Positions 1-6,334 of a stretch of 9,273 nt of DNA are shown here, piece after piece. Position numbers and translations under genes: made by a program. The notes under the pieces are model-generated. The model worked only from the letters and a program-made list of their open reading frames with translations, was not told where the DNA came from and ran no database searches. Source of the DNA: CAZISM01 sp964541895 (GTDB lineage Bacteria; Zhuqueibacterota; Zhuqueibacteria; Residuimicrobiales; Residuimicrobiaceae); contig CAZISM010000171.1 of assembly GCA_964541895.1 (NCBI GenBank), positions 1 to 9,273 of the forward strand, written 5' to 3'. How positions within the stretch are numbered: position 1 is the first letter of the stretch; every line of letters starts with the position of its first letter.

Positions 1-1400
1 TGCAGCCAGAACTGTTCAATCTCCTCCAGGCTTTTACCTTTGGTCTCTGGTACTTTTTTCCAGAAAAACCAGGTGGCGAGAAAGCATGTCGCTGCAAAGG
101 TAAAGAAACCGACATGAACGCCGAATCGAGCCACGTACCATGGGAAAAGAAAGACGCTGATGAAATTGGTCGCCCAGTTGGTGAACGTTGCCAGCGACAT
201 GGCGCTGCCGCGCAGGCGATTAGGGAAAATTTCGCCGGTCAAAACCCAGATCACCGCGCAGATGGAAAGCGCCACACAGGCCATGTACACGCAGAGCATA
301 AATCCGATCCACAAGGCGGAACTAACTCCGAGCGAAAATTGCAGGGCGATGACGAGCAGCGATGCGGTGACGACCGCCATGCCGCCCACCAGCAACGGCC
401 GTCGCCCCCATTGATCGATCTTCCAGAGCGCCAGCACGGTAAAGATAAAATTGATGATGCCGATGATCACCTGGTAGGAAAGAGCGCCGCCCAGCTTGAA
501 ACCGGCCTTTTCCAGGATAATGGGTCCATAATAAATGACAATATTCACACCGGTCAATTGCCCAAAAAACGAGAGTCCGACACCGACGATCAACGCAGCT
601 CGGATGCCTGGTTTGAAAAGCTCACGGATGCCGGCCGCTTCCCCGGTCAAAGAGCGTTTGATATCCTGCAGCTCTGTCTCAGCCACCATAGAGCCGCTGA
701 TTCTGGTCAGAATATCTCTGCCCGCTTCGTCACGGCCGCGATTGACCAACCAGCGCGGGCTTTCAGGCACCCGGAACAGCAGCACGATGAACAGCAACGC
801 CGGAATCATCTCCGCAGCAAACATGCCGCGCCACACCTCGGTAATCAGCACCATGCGCAAAAGGTGCAAAGCCGGGAATCCATCCGGATGGCCCTGCGAA
901 AAAGAGAGCAGCAGCCAATTGGAAAAATAAGCCAGCAGAATACCGATGACGATAGAGAGCTGATAAAACGCTACCAGTCGGCCGCGAATACGGGGCGGCG
1001 ACAGTTCGGAAATATACAATGGGGCCAGAACAGACGCAATACCAACGCCGATGCCGCCGATCAGACGGGCGACGATCAGCATCATAAAGGTCGGCGGCAG
1101 GGCTGAGCCGTATGCGGAAATAAAAAGCAGTAACGAGGCGGCGATCAAGAGCCATTTCCGGCCAAAGCGATCGCTTAACGATCCGCCAAAGAGAGCTCCC
1201 ACGATGCAGCCGATCAGCGCCGCGCTGCCAAACCAGCCCACCAGCAACTTATCCAGGTTAAATTGCGTTTCCACCATGCCAAACGTGCCGGAAATTACCG
1301 CCGTATCGAAACCAAACAGCAGTCCGCCCAGGGAGGCGACAAAACAGATGCCTGCCAGATAATAAAAACTACCCTGTCGATCATTTACTCTTGTCGTCAT
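1..1400 (-). CDS. Sugar porter family MFS transporter (3' end cut by window edge)
   Basis: This is a twelve-helix inner-membrane sugar permease of the sugar porter family (XylE/GLUT type), which usually imports a monosaccharide by proton symport or facilitated diffusion. I read 466 residues from ATG 1400 to the window edge. Family signatures appear in order: GGLLFGFDTAVISG (25-38), the loop 2-3 motif DRFGRK (77-82), PESPRWL (212-218), QLTGVN (281-286, the sugar-binding QLSGIN-like motif), GRRPLL (332-337), GEIFPNRLRG (389-398) and PETKGKSLEEIE (451-462). The last motif sits near the C-terminus in this family, so only a few residues are missing. The start is fixed by a strong AGGAGG ribosome site (1407-1412) six bases upstream. 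It is the last visible gene of the minus-strand series, after a kinase and an epimerase, which suggests it imports their substrate. The sugar cannot be read from sequence; the family call is firm. Confidence 0.95.
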   Translation of the reverse strand, partial: MTTRVNDRQGSFYYLAGICFVASLGGLLFGFDTAVISGTFGMVETQFNLDKLLVGWFGSAALIGCIVGALFGGSLSDRFGRKWLLIAASLLLFISAYGSALPPTFMMLIVARLIGGIGVGIASVLAPLYISELSPPRIRGRLVAFYQLSIVIGILLAYFSNWLLLSFSQGHPDGFPALHLLRMVLITEVWRGMFAAEMIPALLFIVLLFRVPESPRWLVNRGRDEAGRDILTRISGSMVAETELQDIKRSLTGEAAGIRELFKPGIRAALIVGVGLSFFGQLTGVNIVIYYGPIILEKAGFKLGGALSYQVIIGIINFIFTVLALWKIDQWGRRPLLVGGMAVVTASLLVIALQFSLGVSSALWIGFMLCVYMACVALSICAVIWVLTGEIFPNRLRGSAMSLATFTNWATNFISVFLFPWYVARFGVHVGFFTFAATCFLATWFFWKKVPETKGKSLEEIEQFWL

Positions 1401-1435
1401 ACGGCGCCTCCTGAGCTGATAAGCATTGCCGATTA

Positions 1436-1463
1436 AATATATTCTTCGTGCGTAGCTGCGCAA
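1436..1463 (-). promoter_or_regulatory. Possible sigma-70-like promoter of the sugar porter, with overlapping palindrome
   Basis: Reading the minus strand, TTGCGC (1458-1463) and TATATT (1436-1441) are separated by 16 bases, and the -10 box lies about 35 bases before the ATG. An imperfect 14-base palindrome, TGCGTAGCTGCGCA (1449-1462, one mismatched pair, centre AGCT), overlaps the -35 box, where a repressor operator would be expected. The match is modest, and promoter consensus in this phylum may differ from sigma-70, so this is a candidate only. Confidence 0.3.
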
Positions 1464-1660
1464 CCTTTCATTTCTTTTAATAGGATGTGTATGAATTTGA
1501 TCTCGCCGCTCTAGACGCTGCCCGGAAGCAGTTCCTACGGTTATATAGACTGACCGGCGATCAGAATGGCTAATTTTTGTTCGTTTGTTTCGCGAATTTC
1601 GTGGTTGAGGCCGTTTATCAAGCCTGCTTGCAATAGTGCTAAACAGCAACCTATTGTATC

Positions 1661-1807
1661 TCGGGCAAACGCCCGATCCATGGTTCCGCCCGGGGAAAAA
1701 TTCCCCGGGCGATCAGAGCCCAGGCCGGCGCACAGACCGCGCCGGCCGGCAGTAACACGGTTACTGCACTCCAGAGCTAACGCCCGCAAAAAAAAATTAA
1801 CCGGGCG
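1661..1807. repeat. Cluster of five perfect inverted repeats between epimerase and transporter
   Basis: The 415-base spacer 1401-1815 holds five consecutive perfect inverted repeats. First, TCGGGC/GCCCGA, 6 bp with a 4-base loop (1661-1676). Second, GCCCGGGGAA/TTCCCCGGGC, 10 bp with a 3-base loop (1688-1710). Third, GGCCGGCGC/GCGCCGGCC, 9 bp with a 7-base loop (1723-1747). Fourth, GCAGTAAC/GTTACTGC, 8 bp with a 3-base loop (1749-1767). Fifth, CGCCCG/CGGGCG, 6 bp around an A-rich loop (1781-1807). No stem is followed by a T tract on either strand, so these are not textbook intrinsic terminators. The cluster begins nine bases after the epimerase stop and may end that transcript, block 3' exonucleases, or be a composite mobile repeat. 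I see no gene in 1401-1815. Confidence 0.75.
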
Positions 1808-1815
1808 AGGAGACA

Positions 1816-3048
1816 TCAGGATTCATCATTCGCGTATCTGTCCAACAGCTGATAACAGCGGAACAGACTGCGGGGAATGTGGAAAAATCCTTTCCAGCCA
1901 TTGGCTTTGGCGGTCCAGACGCGGCTGGCGTCCCGGTTCAGATAGCCGTACCATTCGCCAAACTCGGCATCCGGGAAAGCAGAAAAAGTATAGTCGTGCA
2001 CTTTATCATACCACTCGCGCAAATCCGTGCGACCGGTATGCAGCCAGCCGAACAGCAACGCATACAGCGCCTCAGCGTGCGGCCACCACAATTTCAGATC
2101 CGCCTCCAGGCCGTGGGTCGGCGTCCAGTCGATATTGGTGAGATAGCGGATGCCGCCGTATTCCTGGTCCCAGCCATGCTGCAGTGACGCGAGCATGATA
2201 TCGATGCCTTTTTGCAGCAGCGCAGGATCGCGAAGCAGATCGGCGGACTCCATCAGCATCCAGGCACTTTCAATGGCATGGCCGGGATGGAACATTCGCC
2301 CTTCCGGGATATCCAGCATGGCCGTGCCGTCCGGGGCCACGTTTTCCAGCAGCGCATTCAATTCCGGTTTCCAGTGCCTGTTGAGAATAGAGTCACAGGA
2401 CATTTTGATGTCATTCACATATTTCACATCCGGCCAGATCTGATGATACACCCACGCCACGGTGATGCGGCACATATCGTGGGAGTGAAGGTGAAACTGC
2501 GTCTGCAGGGGATAACCCAACAGCGGCGTGTCCGACGGTTTGCCGAAGCGCTGCATCATGCGGTCGTACATGTCGATCGCCAGCGTTTGCAGTTCTGCCT
2601 GCGGTTCGATGCGATGATGTTCAGCCACCGCAATGGAGGCAAATACTTCGGTAAAGAGACTGAGCACTTCGGAGAGCGGCTTGCCGTCGCGTGTCAGACG
2701 AAAATACATCTTTCCATCCGGTTTATAAGCGTGTTTCACCATAAAGTCAAGGCCAAGCCTGGCGTACTCTTGCCAGCGTGGTTCCGGTTTGAATTGATTG
2801 TAGAGATGGCTGAACATCCAGATTTCTCGTCCGGTCATCCACATATCCTTGTCGCCGCTGTAAGAATGGCCATCGCGTTCCAGTCGGGTCAGATAGCCTC
2901 CATATTTTCGGTCGAGGCTGTGTTTTTCCCAGAACGGCACAATGTCCTCAAACAAGGCGCTGTAGTAATGCTCTTGCAGTTTTCCAGCTTTAGCCGGAGC
3001 AAGAGCGTCAGGGGCGAAGATGATTGTTTCTCTCTTTTGCGCTGACAT
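1816..3048 (-). CDS. AGE-family sugar 2-epimerase (N-acylglucosamine 2-epimerase type)
   Basis: This is a cytoplasmic 410-residue protein of the N-acylglucosamine 2-epimerase (AGE/RnBP) family, which forms an (alpha/alpha)6 barrel and interconverts sugars at C2 (ManNAc/GlcNAc, or mannose/glucose and related pairs). The length is normal for the family. Visible signatures are TGREIWMFSHLYN (72-84), HPGHAIESAW (254-263), WPHAEALYALL (322-332) and, near the C-terminus, GWKGFFHIPR (384-393). The two conserved catalytic histidine regions of the family are therefore present, around H257 with E260 and at H390. The FHIPR ending looks more like AGE/RnBP than cellobiose 2-epimerase, but substrate cannot be settled this way. 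ATG 3048 is chosen because GGAG (3054-3057) lies five bases upstream. Any longer reading frame only runs through the adjacent assembly gap and is an artefact. No signal peptide is seen. It follows the ROK kinase closely and is probably cotranscribed with it. Confidence 0.93.
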   Translation of the reverse strand: MSAQKRETIIFAPDALAPAKAGKLQEHYYSALFEDIVPFWEKHSLDRKYGGYLTRLERDGHSYSGDKDMWMTGREIWMFSHLYNQFKPEPRWQEYARLGLDFMVKHAYKPDGKMYFRLTRDGKPLSEVLSLFTEVFASIAVAEHHRIEPQAELQTLAIDMYDRMMQRFGKPSDTPLLGYPLQTQFHLHSHDMCRITVAWVYHQIWPDVKYVNDIKMSCDSILNRHWKPELNALLENVAPDGTAMLDIPEGRMFHPGHAIESAWMLMESADLLRDPALLQKGIDIMLASLQHGWDQEYGGIRYLTNIDWTPTHGLEADLKLWWPHAEALYALLFGWLHTGRTDLREWYDKVHDYTFSAFPDAEFGEWYGYLNRDASRVWTAKANGWKGFFHIPRSLFRCYQLLDRYANDES

Positions 3049-3059
3049 GATGACTCCAA

Positions 3060-3159
3060 NNNNNNNNNNNNNNNNNNNNNNNNNNNNNNNNNNNNNNNNN
3101 NNNNNNNNNNNNNNNNNNNNNNNNNNNNNNNNNNNNNNNNNNNNNNNNNNNNNNNNNNN
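3060..3159. other. Assembly gap of exactly 100 N
   Basis: One hundred undetermined bases separate the kinase from the epimerase. The round number suggests a scaffolding placeholder, not a measured length. The kinase frame is still open on one side, while the epimerase ribosome site begins three bases beyond the other edge. The missing DNA must hold the kinase C-terminus (roughly 60-80 residues by family length, so about 180-240 bases) and could hold more. Conceptual translations that cross this gap are not real proteins. Confidence 0.95.
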
Positions 3160-3908
3160 AATCCTTTGCCCAGATACCTGCCGCTCTTTTCCACCACCGC
3201 CAATGCCAGCGGATCGCCGTTTTTCGCCCATTCGACCACATCGCGACCACTGACATCGCCCGCCGGCTTGTAGCGATGGATCATCTCCTCTTTGCCGATC
3301 TCTTCAGCCAGGCACAACAGCTCGAACGCCATCATCTGCGCCAGTCCGGTGCCGCTGCAAAAGCCCTCGAAAGAGCCGCGTTTGTGATAACCGATGGGTC
3401 CGTCGTCTGCAAGACGAAGGTGGCCTGCTTCGCCGCCCAGATCGCAGGTGCCGCTGTACAGTCTGCCGTCCAGAATCAAACCTGCGCCCAGGCCGGTGCC
3501 AAAGGTCAGAAAAACCATATTGCGCGTGGCTCGACCGGCGCCGAATTTCCACTCTGCCAGAGCGCCGGCATTGGCGTCGTTTTCCAGAAACGCCGGCACC
3601 TTGAATTCGTTCTGCAGCAAGCCGACAACAGGCACACGATCCCAGCCCGGCAGGTTGGGCGGCGACAACAACAGGCCCTTTTTGCTGTCCAGCGGTCCGC
3701 CGCAGCTGACTCCGATCGATTTTATGGCCCGTTGAGCCGTAAAGCGTTTAATGATTCCCATCATCTGTTGCAGACAGGGCTGCCAGGCGTCCTTGCCTAC
3801 CAGCGTCTGAAACTGTTCTCGTTCCAGCAACTCGCCATTCTCTTTGATCAGCAGTACCGCTGATTTGGTACCGCCGATATCGATACCGATGTAGAGGTTG
3901 TCCGTCAT
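3160..3908 (-). CDS. ROK-family sugar kinase (C-terminus lost in assembly gap)
   Basis: This is a cytoplasmic ATP-dependent sugar kinase of the ROK family, whose members phosphorylate glucose, N-acetylglucosamine, N-acetylmannosamine or fructose. 249 residues are visible of an expected 310-330. The phosphate-binding motif DIGGTK lies at 10-15, the catalytic aspartate in LENDANAGALAE (108-119, D111), a glycine-rich TFGTGLGAGLI at 135-145, and the sugar-binding GGEAGH at 158-163 (E160, H163). There is no N-terminal helix-turn-helix domain, so it is an enzyme and not a ROK repressor. The usual zinc site CxCGxxGCxE is absent: the corresponding stretch reads GYHKRGSFE (173-181), with no cysteines. 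ATG 3908 is chosen over a TTG at 3965 because GGAG lies five bases before it and the family N-terminus begins there. With the neighbouring epimerase, a ManNAc/GlcNAc or mannose/glucose route is plausible, but specificity is not readable. Confidence 0.92.
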
Positions 3909-4064
3909 CGCTTCTCCATATTCGTTTACGTTTGAGCTGAATTGATCATTCTGTGTATGCCGCAAGTGAACGAATTTTGCCCGAGTAGCTGAGCTTGCGA
4001 ATTATCCAGGCTGGCTAACCTCTGCCTGGTCATAATTTCTCAATGTAACCTGAACCATTCTTAA

Positions 4065-4170
4065 ACCGCCGAGTACGCGGAGGAACGCAGAGAAAGGCAA
4101 CAAGATAAGCAACGGATGAGTATTTTTATAATTCTAATTATTTCTCAGCGTTCTCAGCGTCCTCAGCGGT
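4065..4170. repeat. Dispersed inverted repeat built of nACGCnGAG units
   Basis: The left arm (4065-4095) contains CCGCCGAG (4066-4073), ACGCGGAG (4075-4082) and ACGCAGAG (4085-4092). The right arm (4141-4170) is its inverted counterpart, with CTCAGCGT twice (4144-4151, 4153-4160) and CTCAGCGG (4162-4169). Aligned, the arms agree at 26 of 31 columns with one gap, around an A/T-rich 45-base centre. From memory, similar arms of the type CCGCnGAG...ACGCnGAG...ACGCAGAG recur in intergenic DNA of many environmental bacteria. It lies 43 bases after the stop of the 706-residue gene and could fold into a long hairpin that ends or protects that transcript. The rest of the spacer 3909-4213 shows no gene and no convincing promoter for the kinase. 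Confidence 0.8.
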
Positions 4171-4213
4171 GAATAATCCAGAGATATAAAGCCAAAGCCA
4201 GACTGCTCAGCTG

Positions 4214-6334
4214 CTAGTCGCGCTTTTCCTCTGTTTTTATTTGCCGGGCCAGCTGCCAGAGACTGGTGTTCTGCTGCCGCATGGCCAGGACCATGGTGAT
4301 CCAGGCCTGTGTCCAGCCGGTCTCTACGCACCAGGCGCCCCAGCCGGCATCGGCGTTGGAGCCCCAATATTCCCATTTGCCGAAATCGAACGCCCGATAC
4401 CAGGCGCCATCCAATTCCGGATGCTTCTCACTTCTAATCTGGATGCGGCACAAAAATTCAGCCAGACGGTCTTCTGCCTGTTTATACAAAATATCCCCGG
4501 TCGCGGCGGCGGCTTCGTGCAATCCCAGCAGGGCAAAGTTGCTGGTATATAACAGGTCACTGACCTTGTCACCATTGCTTTGAATAAGCGGCGCTTCGTT
4601 AGTACCATAGGCCTGGTTCGATGCCGGCGGCTTGTATTGTCCCTGCCCGGCTTCGCCCAATGCTTCGCGAATGGCACCGCAGCTATCCTGGTAGACCAGC
4701 AGTTCCTGCGCCATCTCTTTCAGCCATCGCCGGTGTTCTGCCGTGTCCTGCACCCGCACCAGCCAGGCCAGCGCCAGCAGCATGCGGCTGCGTTCCTGCT
4801 GCAGGCCGTTGGTCCAGCGCCATGTGTGTGGATAAGCGGCCAGTGTCATGCGGATGGCTGTACGGGCGCGCTCCAGGTAGAGGGGCTCACCGGTCTGTTC
4901 ATAGGCCCACAGAAAGCAGGCCCACAAGTAGGCTTGATAGTGGGGCGCATAGTTGATGGTTTCATTCTCAAAAAAAGCCTTTCGTCCATCCTTCAGCAAC
5001 ATCTCCTGTTCCAGACGATTGCGGCGAAAACCGAATCTGCCTGTGGTTTGCAGATTGGCATGTACGCACTGCAGAAAGCGCTGCGACCAGCGTTGGTCGC
5101 GCAAGACGGCGGCTGCTGCCATGCTGCCCATCAGGCCGCGGGCGTTGTCATCGCCGTAATATACTTCAAAGAATTTTTTCTTTTCATCTCTGGAATCATT
5201 CCAGCCGATCAGGCCAAAACCGGGATTGTCCGGCCTGGCGCGATCGCCGCGGGTCATGATGGATTTTTCATAGATGAATTCCAGAATGTTTCTTGCTGTC
5301 TCCAGGTAGCGATCGTCATGCAACAACACACCGGCCAGGGCCAGACTCCCGGCCACTTCGCCGTTACAGTCGAACCGACGGTTCCAGACGATCTCCTGCG
5401 AGCCGTCATGACGTATCAGCGACCGGATGCCCTCCAAAACTCCCAGTTGGCCATTGCCACAGGGCGGTTCCGTGCGTTCATCTGAGCAGGGCTGCCAGAG
5501 AGCGGTCACGCTGTCATATTTTGGACAGGATTGCGGATGGGGGAACTGCCTGGAGTGGTAATACCATTCCACTCCGCGACCGACAGCGCTCTTTTCCACA
5601 GAGGCCGGCAGGGGATCGTTCGCGGCCAGCGTCGGTCGCACCGTAGCCTGCCATTTCAATGTTACATCGCCGCCATTGGGCCGCAGCCAGTGCAGTATCG
5701 TCTGCCAGATATCCGTCCATGCCTGCATGGGCGCGAAACGGCCGCGGACGAATCGACTCAACGCCGTCGCAGCAATCAGCACCTTGCCCTGCTCATGCTC
5801 GAACAGGAGAGGATGGCTCTCTGTTCCTTGCAGACCGTATACCGCTTCATCGAAGCCGGCGACGTGCGCCAGCACCAGATGGGATTGGGTCGCCGCCATG
5901 GGAATATAATGCGCATCCGGTATCATGACGATTCGCATGGCCGGCAAGCCGGCGCCAAACAAATTGGACGTCACCACGCCGCGTTCGAATTGAATGCTGC
6001 GCACAGAATCCTGCTTCACGCCAGGCACAAAAGAGGGAAATTCCACATAGAGCCGCAATTTTTTGCGTCGAGCCAGTTCATAAACACCGATGTCCAGGGT
6101 GAGGGTTTGAACAGGATAACCATCTGCCAAAAGAAGCACACCATCCCCGTCTCTGGCGGCTGCCAGCGCATCTTGCGTGCGATCAAACCGTTTGACGGAT
6201 GAACAGCACGACGATACGACTCTATAGAGGTCATTGCTTTCCCGGCAGCCAAAGATAAGGTCGGACGCCATGGCCGAACCGGCGAAAATGATCAATGATC
6301 CCGCCAGCAAAATAATTTGCTTGTCTGCTCTCAT
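4214..6334 (-). CDS. Exported protein of unknown function, alpha/beta domain plus helical toroid-like domain
   Basis: I do not recognise a named family for this 706-residue protein. Residues 1-23 look like a signal peptide (hydrophobic core, cleavage after SAMA), so it is exported. Residues about 60-220 alternate beta-like and helical stretches (GVLLLADGYP 65-74, LRIVMIPDAHY-like segment near 133-143, GKVLIAATALSRF 183-195) and resemble a glutamine-amidotransferase/ThuA-like fold. Residues about 250-690 are rich in paired helices with aromatic and acidic motifs (WNRRFDCNGEVAGSLALAG 317-335, YYGDDNARGL 392-401, DGAWYRAFDFGKWEYWGS 642-659, GWGAWCVETGW 664-674), as in six-hairpin (alpha/alpha)6 glycosidase-like or epimerase-like barrels. 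ATG 6334 overlaps the stop of the upstream phosphodiester glycosidase as ATGA and has no strong ribosome site of its own, which points to translational coupling and a shared glycan substrate. Fold assignments are by eye; a catalytic role is inference. Confidence 0.75.
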   Translation of the reverse strand: MRADKQIILLAGSLIIFAGSAMASDLIFGCRESNDLYRVVSSCCSSVKRFDRTQDALAAARDGDGVLLLADGYPVQTLTLDIGVYELARRKKLRLYVEFPSFVPGVKQDSVRSIQFERGVVTSNLFGAGLPAMRIVMIPDAHYIPMAATQSHLVLAHVAGFDEAVYGLQGTESHPLLFEHEQGKVLIAATALSRFVRGRFAPMQAWTDIWQTILHWLRPNGGDVTLKWQATVRPTLAANDPLPASVEKSAVGRGVEWYYHSRQFPHPQSCPKYDSVTALWQPCSDERTEPPCGNGQLGVLEGIRSLIRHDGSQEIVWNRRFDCNGEVAGSLALAGVLLHDDRYLETARNILEFIYEKSIMTRGDRARPDNPGFGLIGWNDSRDEKKKFFEVYYGDDNARGLMGSMAAAAVLRDQRWSQRFLQCVHANLQTTGRFGFRRNRLEQEMLLKDGRKAFFENETINYAPHYQAYLWACFLWAYEQTGEPLYLERARTAIRMTLAAYPHTWRWTNGLQQERSRMLLALAWLVRVQDTAEHRRWLKEMAQELLVYQDSCGAIREALGEAGQGQYKPPASNQAYGTNEAPLIQSNGDKVSDLLYTSNFALLGLHEAAAATGDILYKQAEDRLAEFLCRIQIRSEKHPELDGAWYRAFDFGKWEYWGSNADAGWGAWCVETGWTQAWITMVLAMRQQNTSLWQLARQIKTEEKRD

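Noticed and set aside
114..1106. Long plus-strand frame of 330 codons opposite the sugar porter
   Set aside because: Low-complexity Q/H/R-rich translation antisense to a clearly conserved transporter; a shadow.
1442..1452. CGCACGAAGAA shared in inverted orientation with 9034-9044
   Set aside because: An 11-base match in a window this size is expected by chance many times, and the placement relative to the genes differs.
1688..1710. 10-bp hairpin considered as a Rho-independent terminator
   Set aside because: Neither strand has a T tract after the stem; kept only as part of the inverted-repeat cluster.
1749..1807. Possible integron attC-like site (GTTAC and GCTAAC motifs near hairpins)
   Set aside because: The core sites do not match the attC arrangement and no integrase or cassette structure is present.
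1541..1816. Minus-strand 91-codon frame starting with TGATG overlap at the epimerase stop
   Set aside because: It runs through the inverted-repeat cluster, has no ribosome site, and its sequence shows no domain; most likely non-coding.
2212..3045. Plus-strand 277-codon frame opposite the epimerase
   Set aside because: Antisense shadow of a well-supported enzyme; no recognisable domain.
1816..3231. A 471-residue version of the epimerase with an N-terminal extension
   Set aside because: The extension is a translation through the N gap in the frame of the neighbouring gene; the ribosome site supports ATG 3048.
2889..3965. A 358-residue kinase reaching into the epimerase region
   Set aside because: The part beyond the gap is the epimerase gene read out of frame; the TTG at 3965 lacks a ribosome site.
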